43,702 nt of DNA from Candidatus Cloacimonas sp. (GTDB lineage Bacteria > Cloacimonadota > Cloacimonadia > Cloacimonadales > Cloacimonadaceae), in assembly GCA_035403355.1 (NCBI GenBank), contig DAONFA010000018.1:1-43702 (forward strand), read 5' to 3'. The notes below the pieces were generated by a model, which saw only the letters and a list, made by a program, of their open reading frames with translations, did not search any database and was not told the origin of the DNA. The translations under genes and the position numbers were made by a program. This document shows positions 1-8,446 of the stretch, piece by piece (position 1 is the first letter of the stretch; the number at the start of each line of letters is the position of its first letter).

Positions 1-651
1 TTTTGTCCGATACTGTCAAAGCTGAAGCTCGGTTTAGAGTTAAAACAAAAATTCCGCTCCGAAACAACTATTTCTGAACAATTCCAACCCAACCCTGCAA
101 ATGTGAAGAAGGACATTCTTTCACAATTGTGGAATTTGAGGGGTTGGTATAGCTTGGTTGCCTGTGTGCAAGGTTTTTGTTTTAACTCACAATTTTGAAA
201 TGAGGAAACCAGTTGTAGCACGGTTGTAAGTGAACTAAATGTATGGGATGTGGTTTCATTGAAGGCAGGTGAAAATTGTAAGTCAAAACAAGCTGTTTGT
301 TTTGACTCTAAACCGATTCTTCTGTGGTTGCAACAAAATGCAGAGGTAACAGAATATTTGTCTTTTGTCCGATACTGTCAAAGCTGAAGCTCGGTTTAGA
401 GTTAAAACAAAAATTCCGCTCCGAAGCCACCATTTCTAAACAATTCCAACCCAACCCTGCAAATGTGAAGAAGGACATTCTTTCATAATTGTGAAATTTG
501 AGGGGTATGTATAGCTTGGTTGCCAGTGTGCAAGGTTTTTGTTTTAACTCACAATATTTCGGTTTGGAAACCAGTTGTAGCACGGTTGTAAGTGAACAAA
601 ATGTGTGGGGTGTGGTTTCATTGAAGGCAGGTGAAAATTGTGAGTCAAAAC
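1..651. repeat. Tandem 362-bp non-coding repeat, 1.8 copies, modular
   Basis: Positions 1-289 recur at 363-651 with the same register (offset 362) and only scattered substitutions. The unit is built from segments that begin or end with a GAGTYAAAAC core or its complement: cores at 37, 280, 399 and 642 face one way, and complements at 174, 299 and 536 face the other. Adjacent cores form long inverted repeats; for example GAGTTAAAACAAAAA at 37-51 is exactly complementary to 174-188, and the 299-315 and 392-408 arms pair around CGGTTTAGAGT. The second copy stops exactly at a core (651). No convincing coding frame is present. The left end lies outside the window. Confidence 0.85.
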
Positions 652-696
652 TTCCCACCGCTTAAATCGTGAATTTTAAATTACATTGAGGACAGG

Positions 697-716
697 AAAC
701 GACGAGGACTTCGTTT
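697..716. repeat. ACGAGGA-loop palindromic repeat
   Basis: A short imperfect hairpin, AAACGA around a GAGGA-type loop and then TCGTTT, followed by a TTCCGG tail. The same design occurs at 16711-16729, 17051-17070 and 17234-17253, so it is a dispersed intergenic repeat. A pyrimidine-rich CCCTCT/CTCAACC tract follows, up to the stop codon of the next gene at 784. Confidence 0.6.
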
Positions 717-783
717 ATTCCGGAAAGTATCCCTCTGCCCTCTGCTCTGCGCCCTTTGCTCTCAACCCTCTCAACCCTCTCAA

Positions 784-1227
784 TTAGTAGCGTTTCAAAT
801 TGCAGCCCTGACTATAGCTTTCGCCGGGTCTTAAGTATTCCGCATAGTCAAAATCTAATTCTATAAGCGTATAATCGGGGTCATCATAGCCGGAAAAATA
901 GTCATCAAAAAAGAAGCAACGCTCAGACGCTTCTGCCTTAAGCGTTGCATTATGAACAATAGAGGCAATTCCGCTTAAACGAAGATAGCCCGTTTGACCT
1001 TCTTCGTAAAGCGGAATGCAGACCTCTATATTTTTATTATTTTGAATTTGGCTCACCTTGGCGTCTCCGCTGAAAGTAGTAACAAAATAGCGGTCATCGT
1101 AAATAAACAGAACAACGGGACGAACTCTGGCGCGGTTTTTATCTACAGTTGCCAGATAGGCATACTGATTTTGTTTAATCCAAGCCATAATTTCCTGTTG
1201 CAAGGCGGATTCGTTTGCGCGAGCCAT
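784..1227 (-). CDS. Pyridoxamine 5'-phosphate oxidase-like FMN-binding protein
   Basis: This 147-residue protein has the split-barrel flavin-binding pattern: an N-terminal helix, then a YLATVDKNRARVRPV strand-turn-strand (about 23-37), a YFVTTFSGDAKVSQI segment where FMN phosphate ligands usually sit, and an LRLSGIASIV strand. Related proteins bind FMN, F420 or heme; nothing here fixes the substrate, and the true PdxH signature is not evident. Length is normal for the small stand-alone members. The ribosome site is weak (AGAGAG about 13 nt upstream). It lies 82 nt beyond the cyclophilin gene, so it may be the distal gene of that run or have its own transcript. A soluble flavin reductase-like or general stress role is the best guess. 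Confidence 0.8.
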   Translation of the reverse strand: MARANESALQQEIMAWIKQNQYAYLATVDKNRARVRPVVLFIYDDRYFVTTFSGDAKVSQIQNNKNIEVCIPLYEEGQTGYLRLSGIASIVHNATLKAEASERCFFFDDYFSGYDDPDYTLIELDFDYAEYLRPGESYSQGCNLKRY

Positions 1228-1309
1228 AGCTAATTATTCTCTCTTATTGGTGGAACTTCAGTGAGCTCCGTTTACCCTGTAAAATCTTTGGTGAGGCACA
1301 TTTCAGCTT

Positions 1310-2170
1310 TTATTTGGGAAAAGAAATCCGGGTTATATATGCCTGATTTTCAAGGTTGGGATTGTCGCTTTTATCGCGAGGCAGATTTTCAATTTTATGA
1401 ACTACTTCCATTCCTTTAGTAACCTTCCCGAAAACTGTATGTATGCCATCCAGCCAGGGTGTACCATCTTTTTTAGTAACGATGAAGAACTGACTGCCAT
1501 TGGTATTAGGTCCTGAATTTGCCATACAAATAGTTCCATAGCTTACCGGAGCAATTAACTCCTGTTCATAGACCTTATCCATATTGCCGGTTTTTTCCTG
1601 ATAGAACTTAAGGTCGTGCTTCATAACGGGCTCAATATTTTGTGCTGCTTGACATTCTTTGGCAATGGCAACAATATCTTCATTAGGAGTGCGGTTATTT
1701 TTAAGGTGGGGAAGGATAATTTTAGCCCAAACAGCTTCTGCCTTCTTCTTGGTATCTATTTTACCGATAATTTCGTTTCCATCCCGGAAACATTCATCTT
1801 CAAATGTATAACCGGGACCACCGCGTCCATCATTGCTACGGTCTTTATCTCGCGTATTGGGGCAGCCACCCTGAATCATAAAATCAGGAATGACCCGATG
1901 GAAATATAAGCCGTTGTAATAGCCGCTTTGGGCAAGTTTCACAAAATTTTGAACGGTTTTAGGGGTAAGATTATCCCAAAGTTCCAGTTCAATGGTGCCA
2001 TAAGTGGTTTCCATTTCCACTTTGGTCTTAACCGGTGTATTATCCGTTTGTTTCATAAGTTGCTCCGTTGGCTTTTCTACCGGGGTAGTTTTTGTTTGGC
2101 ATCCGATGCTGACGGCAATCATCAGAAAGGCAATCAGGATCGGAATAAGGTTTCTGTTTAGATGCACCAT
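1310..2170 (-). CDS. Cyclophilin-type peptidyl-prolyl isomerase, lipoprotein
   Basis: Cis-trans prolyl isomerase that should act on the periplasmic side. I chose the ATG at 2170 because it has an AAAGGAG site and gives a clean lipoprotein signal peptide ending ...AVSIGC with Cys24 as the lipidated residue; an upstream ATG at 2281 would run into the preceding gene and has no signal peptide at its N terminus. Cyclophilin motifs are in order: FHRVIPDFMIQGG (90-102), GPGYTFEDE (118-126), MANSGPNTNGSQFFI (216-230), WLDGIHTVFGKV (239-250). About 75 charged residues (131-208) are inserted between the FEDE and ANSGPN elements, where most bacterial cyclophilins have only a few residues. The gene follows lpxH after 32 nt. 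Confidence 0.93.
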   Translation of the reverse strand: MVHLNRNLIPILIAFLMIAVSIGCQTKTTPVEKPTEQLMKQTDNTPVKTKVEMETTYGTIELELWDNLTPKTVQNFVKLAQSGYYNGLYFHRVIPDFMIQGGCPNTRDKDRSNDGRGGPGYTFEDECFRDGNEIIGKIDTKKKAEAVWAKIILPHLKNNRTPNEDIVAIAKECQAAQNIEPVMKHDLKFYQEKTGNMDKVYEQELIAPVSYGTICMANSGPNTNGSQFFIVTKKDGTPWLDGIHTVFGKVTKGMEVVHKIENLPRDKSDNPNLENQAYITRISFPK

Positions 2171-2202
2171 AATATAACTCCTTTGCATTATTCTCGGTGG
2201 TG

Positions 2203-2937
2203 TTATCTTATATACTCTTTCAGGGTTGGCTTTCCTGCATCTATTTCCACATAAGAATAGTGGGTAAGCCAATCCCCGCAATTCAGATAATAGCCGTGTC
2301 CCATTCTTTCCAAAACGGGTTGGTGGCTATGTCCCAAAACAACAATATCAGCATTTTTATGTTCAATCAGCCATTTGGCGTAATTTTTTAAGCCCTTGCT
2401 TTTTTTGTCAACAAGTTCCTGGCTATCTTTCCTTTGTCTGCTGGTGCGGGAAAAGCAACTGCCAATAGTTAAAGCCAAATCGGGATGCAACAGGGAAGCA
2501 ATTTTCCGCATAGCTTTCCAGCGGATAACTTTCCGGTAAAGTTGATAGCGTAAATCGTTGAAAGTGCGGGTATCGCCATGTTCAAAACGGATTTTTTTAC
2601 CATCCGTATTAAGAGTAAAGCCATCCGGATGAATTTCACAGCCAATATAGGTGGATAAAAAGTTTCCGAACCAGAAATCGTGATTTCCGCTGATGTAAAT
2701 TATGCGGGTTCCGCTTTCTTTGATAGCGGCAAGAGCACAAAGCACAGGGAAATATTGTTTTACGATGGTGAATCTGCCTTCCAGCCAGAAATCAAAAATA
2801 TCCCCCGAAAGCACCATCAAATCATATTTTCCGGCAATACTGCGTAAAAAACTGATGAGGATTAACGCACTTTCTCTATCGGCGCTTGCAGTGCAGTGAA
2901 ATTTATAGTGGCAATCGGAAAGAGCGATGATTTTCAT
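2203..2937 (-). CDS. lpxH: UDP-2,3-diacylglucosamine hydrolase-like metallophosphoesterase
   Basis: Calcineurin-type phosphoesterase of 244 residues, the LpxH size. LpxH cleaves UDP-2,3-diacylglucosamine to lipid X and UMP in lipid A synthesis at the inner membrane face. Metal ligands are all visible: D8-x-H10, GDIFD (45-49), GNHD (84-87), HGD (120-122) and GHSH (202-205). The HGD and the arginine-rich loop around 130-170 fit LpxH/LpxH2 better than generic phosphoesterases. Its ATG overlaps the stop of the DUF4159 gene (ATGA), implying translational coupling. The match is to the family; substrate is inferred, and LpxH-like proteins of unknown substrate exist. Its presence supports a lipid A-bearing outer membrane. 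Confidence 0.85.
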   Translation of the reverse strand: MKIIALSDCHYKFHCTASADRESALILISFLRSIAGKYDLMVLSGDIFDFWLEGRFTIVKQYFPVLCALAAIKESGTRIIYISGNHDFWFGNFLSTYIGCEIHPDGFTLNTDGKKIRFEHGDTRTFNDLRYQLYRKVIRWKAMRKIASLLHPDLALTIGSCFSRTSRQRKDSQELVDKKSKGLKNYAKWLIEHKNADIVVLGHSHQPVLERMGHGYYLNCGDWLTHYSYVEIDAGKPTLKEYIR

Positions 2938-3602
2938 TGTTTGTGCATTACGAAATAGAGGATATTAACTCCAAATTTAAGAGCTTTTTCTCTCACTTCG
3001 GGAGGGTCGTTATGGGTTTCGGGATCAGCCCACCCGTCACTGATATTGGTTTCGTAAGTATATAAACACATCAAATGCCCGTTATCGTCAAAAATACCAA
3101 ACGCCTGAGGTGGTTTGCCGTCGTGCAGGTGAATCTTTGGCAAACCCGCACTGAAATCAAAGAAACAGTTATATAGTTGAAAAGAAGGGTCTAATTCCAA
3201 AAGCTCTCGTTCGGGAAAAATGCGTTTTATTTCCCTGCGGAACGATTCGTCCATTCCATAATCGTCATCGGCATATAAAAAACCCCCTCGCAGCATCCAG
3301 GTTCTGAGGTTCTCAATCTCCCTATCAGAAAACTTGATATTGCCATGCCCCGTTAAATATAGAAAAGGGTAATCAAACAGCTTGGCATCGGATGCTTTTA
3401 CAACGCTTTGGTCAATTGGAAAACTTGCCCCCATAGCCAAATTGGCAAATTTAGCTAAATTGGATAAGACCTCCGGATCGTTATACCAATCTCCCCCTCC
3501 GTCATATTGTAAACGGGTAAAACCTACTTTTAGCGGGGTTTCAACAACCGCTAATATAGGCAGACAGAAAAACAGGCAAATAATAATCAGGTAGCGTTGC
3601 AT
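2934..3602 (-). CDS. DUF4159 domain exported protein
   Basis: A 222-residue protein with a hydrophobic signal peptide (about 1-19). The rest matches the DUF4159 pattern I know: TRLQYDGGGDWYNDPEVLSNL near the start, FLYLTGHGNIKFSDREIENLRTW in the middle and RGGFLYADDDYGMDESFRREI after it, resembling a class I glutamine-amidotransferase-like Rossmann fold. Function of the family is unknown; in other bacteria it often sits beside MoxR/VWA or BatA genes, which are absent here. It starts 3 nt after the stop of the upstream gene and overlaps lpxH by 4 nt, so all are probably co-translated. Likely periplasmic. Confidence 0.85.
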   Translation of the reverse strand: MQRYLIIICLFFCLPILAVVETPLKVGFTRLQYDGGGDWYNDPEVLSNLAKFANLAMGASFPIDQSVVKASDAKLFDYPFLYLTGHGNIKFSDREIENLRTWMLRGGFLYADDDYGMDESFRREIKRIFPERELLELDPSFQLYNCFFDFSAGLPKIHLHDGKPPQAFGIFDDNGHLMCLYTYETNISDGWADPETHNDPPEVREKALKFGVNILYFVMHKQ

Positions 3603-3605
3603 AAT

Positions 3606-5015
3606 TTAATTCACTATCTTCAATTCTATGCATAAAACCGCATCATCTACTACCGCATAAAAGCAATTGGTAAAACTATCATAAACGGATAAAGCATTTA
3701 AATCCTGTTTCAAAGTTAAACTGCTAAGCGTTTCTCCTCTAACAGGATCAAGAATGCTGATGCCTCTTTTGGAAGGAATAACAATAATGCTTCTATCCAA
3801 ACGGGGATCATCGCTATTTTTAATAATACAGGGAATGAAACGATCACCGGTAATGCTTTCCGTAGGCAAATGCTGTTGCCAGAGTTGCTGACCATCATCA
3901 TTTAATCCCAGAATTTGCTGATTTGCCAGATACACAATTAGAACGCCCTGATGGATAGTTGTAGTGCGAATTTCATCTGCCAGTAATTTAGACCAGAGTA
4001 ATTGCCGGGATTTTTTGTCGTAAGCGCTTAAGCGGTTATGAGAAACCAGATAAATCGTGCTTAAGGAAAAAGATGGCGATAAACTGACATCATAAGGCAA
4101 TTCTGTACTCCAGGCAATTCTTAAGGAGATGTTTCTTGCCGGCATATTCACCAGCTTATCCATATATTTTTTCAAGTTCTCGCTGGTAATATTCAGGTTG
4201 GCGGGAATTTGTTCCAACCGCAGGAGTTTTTCTTCTTTAAGCGAAAGGCGTGTTTTATGAATCATTTGATCCAGAATCCGATTACCTAACATCATATATA
4301 ATGCAGCCAGTAAAGCCAGGGCAATTAAAATGATGCTGGTAACCTGCAAGCGGGAAAGCTTTCTCCGCTTTTGTTTCGTCAGTTCCTCTTTGCCTTCCAA
4401 AATCAGCCAGAGAGGGTTATCTTCCGTGGCATAAGTTTCCAGTAAAGTATCTATGGCAGCTGGCTCGTTCACGCTGTTGAAAACAGTATGTGCCAATTCT
4501 CCGGAAAGAACTATCAGATGCTGTTTGCTGTCAATGTAAACCCTTCGGGGCTTGATGCTTATATCCTGAGCATTTAAACCCAGCAACTGCATCCCTTCCA
4601 GGGATTGAACTTGAAAGTTTTTCCAGTCCCGTCCTACAGGGGCTATTTTTTTACTATCCGCCAACACACAGAATATCCTGCCAAACTGCACAAAATATAG
4701 TTCATTATCAAAAAGGACGCCAAAAAAGAGAGAGATGCCCTTTTCCTGCAATTGCGTTTTCCGCAGAATACCGTAAAGTTTCCAATGCAGCTCAGAAAAG
4801 AACTGTTTCAGCCATTTCTCAACTTCCAGACGCGAAAGAGTGGAAACTTTGGAATTGAGCACTTCCAGTTTGATTTCGGCAACAATTTCTTCCAGCACAT
4901 TATCCTTTTCCGGATGCCAGGTAAGCAAAAACCAGGCAAAATGCCCATCCTTTGTGGTTTTGTATTCACAAATACTGCGCGGAGGAGATGCCTGCAAACT
5001 TTGTAAGGAAATCAT
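3606..5015 (-). CDS. Membrane protein: degenerate PP2C-like N-terminus, one TM, propeller-like C-terminus
   Basis: I do not recognise this 469-residue protein as a named family. Residues 1-200 read like a worn PP2C-type phosphatase fold (strand-rich, with GISLFFGVLFDNELYFVQFGR at 93-113 and HLIVLSGEL at 166-174), but I see no convincing metal-binding aspartates. A basic stretch (KQKRRK) precedes one clear membrane helix at 224-244. The C-terminal 200 residues have PQQ/WD-like blade motifs (LSAYDKKSRQLLWSKLL, ILGLNDDGQQLWQQHLP), suggesting an external beta-propeller. It follows the radical SAM gene by 3 nt. A signalling or sensing role across the membrane is an inference from topology only. 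Confidence 0.75.
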   Translation of the reverse strand: MISLQSLQASPPRSICEYKTTKDGHFAWFLLTWHPEKDNVLEEIVAEIKLEVLNSKVSTLSRLEVEKWLKQFFSELHWKLYGILRKTQLQEKGISLFFGVLFDNELYFVQFGRIFCVLADSKKIAPVGRDWKNFQVQSLEGMQLLGLNAQDISIKPRRVYIDSKQHLIVLSGELAHTVFNSVNEPAAIDTLLETYATEDNPLWLILEGKEELTKQKRRKLSRLQVTSIILIALALLAALYMMLGNRILDQMIHKTRLSLKEEKLLRLEQIPANLNITSENLKKYMDKLVNMPARNISLRIAWSTELPYDVSLSPSFSLSTIYLVSHNRLSAYDKKSRQLLWSKLLADEIRTTTIHQGVLIVYLANQQILGLNDDGQQLWQQHLPTESITGDRFIPCIIKNSDDPRLDRSIIVIPSKRGISILDPVRGETLSSLTLKQDLNALSVYDSFTNCFYAVVDDAVLCIELKIVN

Positions 5016-5018
5016 CTT

Positions 5019-6101
5019 TTAATTCCACCAACGAATAAAACTGCGCCAGGAAACGCGCATAAGAGTAGGAAAATGAAGCAGCATATTCGTGTAAGCTGCA
5101 TTTGCCAAAGGACACCAGCATTTCTTTTTATGAATTGAGCGGCGTTCCATTTCCGCAACAGTTGAAAACCAGATTTTTTTAAAATTGTAACGGGTCTTGC
5201 GTAAGTTTCCCAAGGACTTAGCTTTGATACAACAACTCCAAATATCACCCTCGGGAGAAATCTGACACGAGGCAACTCCTGAATAACAAGGTATAATCTG
5301 TCTCTTATCCCGCATAATTCGTTTCACCAGATTGTAATATTCAATGCGAAAAGCCATAGTTACTTTGCTCATACCTTTATATTCGCTGTTTTTTATCCGA
5401 TGAATAAGATAATCTATGGCACTTTTATAAGCAACCAGCGAAGGAGTAATATCTGTTCCAATGGTATCCAGTTCCACTCTTTCTTCCGCAATTTCCGTAA
5501 TGTAGCTATCGGGCTTTAAGCGCATCAATTCATTAGCGATGGAAGGAAAACTATCTACATTGAAGCGGGAAATAACAGTATGAATGCCAACGCTGAGGTT
5601 TTTATGCTTAAGTGCCCTCAAACCGTTAAAAGTAGCTATTGCCTTTTTATAGTTCCCGGGAATATTGCGAATGTTATCGTGTTGTTCTTCAATTCCATCA
5701 ATAGATACATTAATAATTATCTGCGCCTTGGAACAGGCAGCCGCTATGGCATTTGTTTTCTCTATAATGGTTTGAGTTAAAAGACCATTGGTCGGGATAT
5801 TAATAATTTTGGGACGGGAAATTTGATAGATGGTGGTAACAATTTCTACAATATCGCTGCGTAAAAATGGCTCGCCTCCGCTGAAAGTAATCCAGTAAGG
5901 GGATTTACCGATGCTTTTAAAAATCTTTTTGTATTCATCCAGGGTCAGATTTTTTGCTTGCTTTTTCCAAATATTACAGGTGCTGCAACGCGAATTGCAG
6001 GTATAAAGTAAACTGACTGTGTAATTCATTGGCATCAGATGAGGAAAGCCCAAATTCTTCATCAGCCAATAACCGATGATGCGTATAACCAGATAAATCA
6101 T
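5019..6101 (-). CDS. Radical SAM protein with SPASM-like C-terminal cysteines
   Basis: The [4Fe-4S]-binding CX3CX2C is at C35, C39 and C42 (CNSRCSTC), followed by the SAM-contacting FSGGEPFLR. The C-terminal third has the SPASM/twitch-style layout CxxGxxxxxxSPEGDIWSCC...LGNLR...W...CWCPLA, with enough cysteines for an auxiliary cluster. Such enzymes modify peptides, sugars or lipids; the substrate cannot be read from sequence. The N-terminal 20 residues are hydrophobic, as in membrane-associated members. The gene overlaps the glycosyltransferase gene by 4 nt (ATGA), which argues that the two act in the same pathway, perhaps making or tailoring an envelope glycoconjugate. No small precursor-peptide gene is evident beside it. 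Confidence 0.9.
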   Translation of the reverse strand: MIYLVIRIIGYWLMKNLGFPHLMPMNYTVSLLYTCNSRCSTCNIWKKQAKNLTLDEYKKIFKSIGKSPYWITFSGGEPFLRSDIVEIVTTIYQISRPKIINIPTNGLLTQTIIEKTNAIAAACSKAQIIINVSIDGIEEQHDNIRNIPGNYKKAIATFNGLRALKHKNLSVGIHTVISRFNVDSFPSIANELMRLKPDSYITEIAEERVELDTIGTDITPSLVAYKSAIDYLIHRIKNSEYKGMSKVTMAFRIEYYNLVKRIMRDKRQIIPCYSGVASCQISPEGDIWSCCIKAKSLGNLRKTRYNFKKIWFSTVAEMERRSIHKKKCWCPLANAAYTNMLLHFPTLMRVSWRSFIRWWN

Positions 6102-7012
6102 TTCCGAACCCTATCTTCGGGATGTTGCTTAAGGTTCTTGGTAGAACTTGCAATATCCCAGGTAAAAGGATTTTTGCCTTGCACATAATAATCCCAGCTG
6201 CCAAGCAACCGACAGTAAATTTCTAATAGAATTGCCAGAATAAGCTTGAAAACGCTTTTAGGTCTATCCTGTAATTCTTGAATGATAACCTTCAGCAAAA
6301 TGCAGCTATCCTGAGAAACAACCTTATAGTGTTGATGATCCTTTAACCACAAATGCCCGTTCTGAATCCTGCGGCGCTGTTTTATGTGGTCAGATAGATT
6401 TTCAGCTCCTTTGTTTCTGATTATGGCGGAGGGTATGTATTTCAGTTTCAAGCCCTTCTCTCTAATGATTGCTTCAATGCTGGCTTCGTCAACGGCGCTA
6501 TCTTTAGGAATGCTATCCATCACTTTCCGAAAGGCAATCATCTCTCCCAATTTAGGAGAAATTAGTGCCATCCGATGATGTAAACGCCATAAAAGGTGAA
6601 CTATATAGCCCAAAATGGTGGTTTCACTGTTCACGGGAACAGGACGCCCTCCCGTAGCACCAATTTCAGGGTCTTTAAATGCAGAGACCAGTTTCTCTAT
6701 CGTCTTTCGGTCAGGAATAACATCACCACTGATAATTACGGCTATTGCTTCCTGCATATTGGCTAAAAACAGATTGATGGCAGAGGACTTACCCTCCCTT
6801 TTTGCCTGAGTGAGAAGCTTTACATTTTTATGGGTTTCGGCAAAAGAGCTTACCAGTTGGTCTGTTCCATCGGTGCTGGCACTGGAAACGACAATTATTT
6901 CGCAGATTTCGGTTGCTTGCAATTCCTGGTTTTCAATCGCTTCCAGTAACAAAATGATATTGCCTGCTTCGTTATGAGCAAAAACTCCCACGGAACATCT
7001 AATTTTATCCAT
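6098..7012 (-). CDS. Family 2 glycosyltransferase
   Basis: A 304-residue GT-A fold enzyme. The nucleotide-sugar binding start is FAHNEAGNI (11-19), then VVSSASTDGT (41-50); the usual DxD appears as SGDV (95-98). GGRPVPV (about 141) and a QxxRW-like QRRRIQNGHLW near residue 215 match processive or membrane-associated GT2 proteins. A C-terminal hydrophobic helix (about 250-275) may anchor it to the inner membrane. It starts 3 nt after nusB and overlaps the radical SAM gene by 4 nt. Sugar donor and acceptor are unknown. Confidence 0.9.
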   Translation of the reverse strand: MDKIRCSVGVFAHNEAGNIILLLEAIENQELQATEICEIIVVSSASTDGTDQLVSSFAETHKNVKLLTQAKREGKSSAINLFLANMQEAIAVIISGDVIPDRKTIEKLVSAFKDPEIGATGGRPVPVNSETTILGYIVHLLWRLHHRMALISPKLGEMIAFRKVMDSIPKDSAVDEASIEAIIREKGLKLKYIPSAIIRNKGAENLSDHIKQRRRIQNGHLWLKDHQHYKVVSQDSCILLKVIIQELQDRPKSVFKLILAILLEIYCRLLGSWDYYVQGKNPFTWDIASSTKNLKQHPEDRVRK

Positions 7013-7015
7013 AAA

Positions 7016-7483
7016 TTATGTAGGTAAATTCCCCTGCTGTCTTTGTTTTATTTCCTTGTGCAAAGCATCCAGAATACCGTTGATAAATTTGCCGGATGCT
7101 TCGCAGCTGAATTTTTTGGCTATCTCAATCGCCTCGTTGATTACAACTGCAGCCGGAGTATCAGTATATAAAAGCTCGTAAGCGGCAAGGCATAAAATAC
7201 TGCGGTCCAGCATAGCGATATCTTCCAAATCCCAGTTGTCGGCAAGTTTATCAATTTCCCCTTCTATCTGCTCAATGTTTATGATGGTGTTTTTAACCAG
7301 TTCTTCGGCAAATGCGTAAACCGGAGAATCCGAATGGATATTCTCCCCCTCAGCCAAAGAGAGCAAGATATCGGTGTATTCATTTAATAAACCGTATTCG
7401 CGATAGCTCCCTTCTATCTCTGAAAATTCAAGAGAATAGAGGCACTGAATAGCCATTTCGCGAGCTTTACGCCTTTGCCCCAT
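7016..7483 (-). CDS. nusB: Transcription antitermination factor NusB
   Basis: 155 residues with the all-helical NusB pattern: an N-terminal RRKAREMAIQCLYSLEF RNA-binding helix, and the C-terminal NWDLEDIAMLDRSILCLAAYEL followed by VVINEAIEIAKKFSCEASGKFINGIL. NusB with NusE (S10) binds boxA RNA and supports antitermination of rRNA transcription. A slightly longer insertion around residues 30-45 is seen relative to the E. coli protein. Its start codon lies inside the end of ribH (17-nt overlap), the common ribH-nusB arrangement, so the two are translationally coupled. Confidence 0.97.
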   Translation of the reverse strand: MGQRRKAREMAIQCLYSLEFSEIEGSYREYGLLNEYTDILLSLAEGENIHSDSPVYAFAEELVKNTIINIEQIEGEIDKLADNWDLEDIAMLDRSILCLAAYELLYTDTPAAVVINEAIEIAKKFSCEASGKFINGILDALHKEIKQRQQGNLPT

Positions 7484-7946
7484 TTTTCATCGCTGCTAAA
7501 AGGTTTAACATTTCCAGAGCGGAACTGGCAGCCGTGAAACCTTTGTTACCGGCTTTCGTTCCAGAACGCTCAATTGCCTGCTCTATACTATCCGTAGTTA
7601 ATACCCCGTATATAACCGGTTTGCGGGTTTCCAAACCAACCATAGCAATGCCTTTGGTAACTTCCGCACTGATATATTCAAAGTGAGGAGTAGCGCCTCT
7701 GATGATAGCTCCCAAACAGATAACGGCATCAATATCACTTTGTAAAGCTGCTTCTTTGGCTACCAAAGGTATTTCAAAAGCTCCCGGAACCCACATCACA
7801 CTGATATCTTCCTCGTTAACTTCGTGGCGCTTAAGACAATCCAAAGCTCCTTCCAGCAAACGGGAACTGAGAAATTCGTTGAAACGACTTACTACCAGAG
7901 CAAATTTATAGCCCTTGGAAATTAGTTTTCCTTCTAAAACTTTCAT
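7467..7946 (-). CDS. ribH: 6,7-dimethyl-8-ribityllumazine synthase
   Basis: Penultimate riboflavin step: condenses the ribityl-amino-uracil with 3,4-dihydroxy-2-butanone 4-phosphate. 159 residues, the normal length. Family motifs are complete: SRFNEFLSSRLLEGA near 19-33, VPGAFEIPL (about 53-61), GAIIRGATPHFEYI with the catalytic histidine (about 80-93), and GVLTTDSIEQA...GNKGFTAA. A strong AAAGGAG site precedes the ATG. It heads the minus-strand run down to 1310. The other riboflavin enzyme here, RibBA, is 29 kb away in another operon. Confidence 0.98.
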   Translation of the reverse strand: MKVLEGKLISKGYKFALVVSRFNEFLSSRLLEGALDCLKRHEVNEEDISVMWVPGAFEIPLVAKEAALQSDIDAVICLGAIIRGATPHFEYISAEVTKGIAMVGLETRKPVIYGVLTTDSIEQAIERSGTKAGNKGFTAASSALEMLNLLAAMKNGAKA

Positions 7947-8142
7947 CTTATACTCCTTTCATATTAGAAAAATAGATGAGGTTTAGTATTTGTCCGTATC
8001 CTGTATTCATCTTCTGATATACAATTTAGCATTAAAAACCATTATTTGAACTGCTGTAATTTATTCAAGTAAAATCTTCGGGAGGTTCATCTGCCCTGTC
8101 CCTCCCAAAGTTAGTAATCTATAGGTTACAAAGCGTAAGCGG

Positions 8143-8242
8143 TGGTTGACAAGATATCCACCTTCCGGTAACCTGTTTTTTTCGCTATAGGCAAGGTAAA
8201 CAAAGAGATTGGTGTGGTTGACAAGATGTCCACCTTCCGGTA
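8143..8242. repeat. Two GGTTGAC-AAGAT hairpin repeats 72 bp apart
   Basis: TGGTTGACAAGATATCCACC at 8143-8162 and TGGTTGACAAGATGTCCACC at 8215-8234, each followed by TTCCGGTA. The design (arm, AAGAT or GAGGA or TCCT loop, complementary arm, TTCCGG) is the same as in other intergenic repeats of this window, for example 16711-16729. Confidence 0.7.
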
Positions 8243-8243
8243 T

Positions 8244-8347
8244 TCTCAACCATCTTATCCTTTCTCATTATTAAAATCTGCATAATCTGCGTAATCTGCG
8301 TGAAAATCATCTGCGTAATCTGCGGGCAACAAACTCTGCTGGAAACA
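8244..8347. repeat. Left copy of ~104-bp direct repeat flanking satD-DUF3307
   Basis: It begins TCTCAACCATCTTATCC, contains several AATCTGCG(T) 9-bp units and ends CTGGAAACA. The matching copy is at 10177-10280, offset 1933 bp without an indel. A related inverted stretch with CGCGGATTACGCGG lies near 19137, so the TAATCTGCG core is a dispersed repeat. Confidence 0.8.
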
Positions 8348-8446
8348 TAATTTGATTGGGTATAACTCATTCCCATAGTTACAAATCCTAACTAACAGAA
8401 GTCAAATTAGAAATGTTCACCATCCCAATCATCCTTAGCTTTTTTC

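Noticed and set aside
308..658. 116-codon frame on the minus strand in the 362-bp repeat
   Set aside because: It lies wholly in repeat DNA made of inverted modules, has no ribosome site and does not resemble any protein.
2171..2281. Longer start for the cyclophilin gene
   Set aside because: It would overlap lpxH and put 37 unrelated residues ahead of a perfect lipoprotein signal peptide.
8074..8106. FMN riboswitch (starts like ATCTTCGGG)
   Set aside because: Only the first bases resemble the element; the remaining conserved core is absent, and it points away from ribH.
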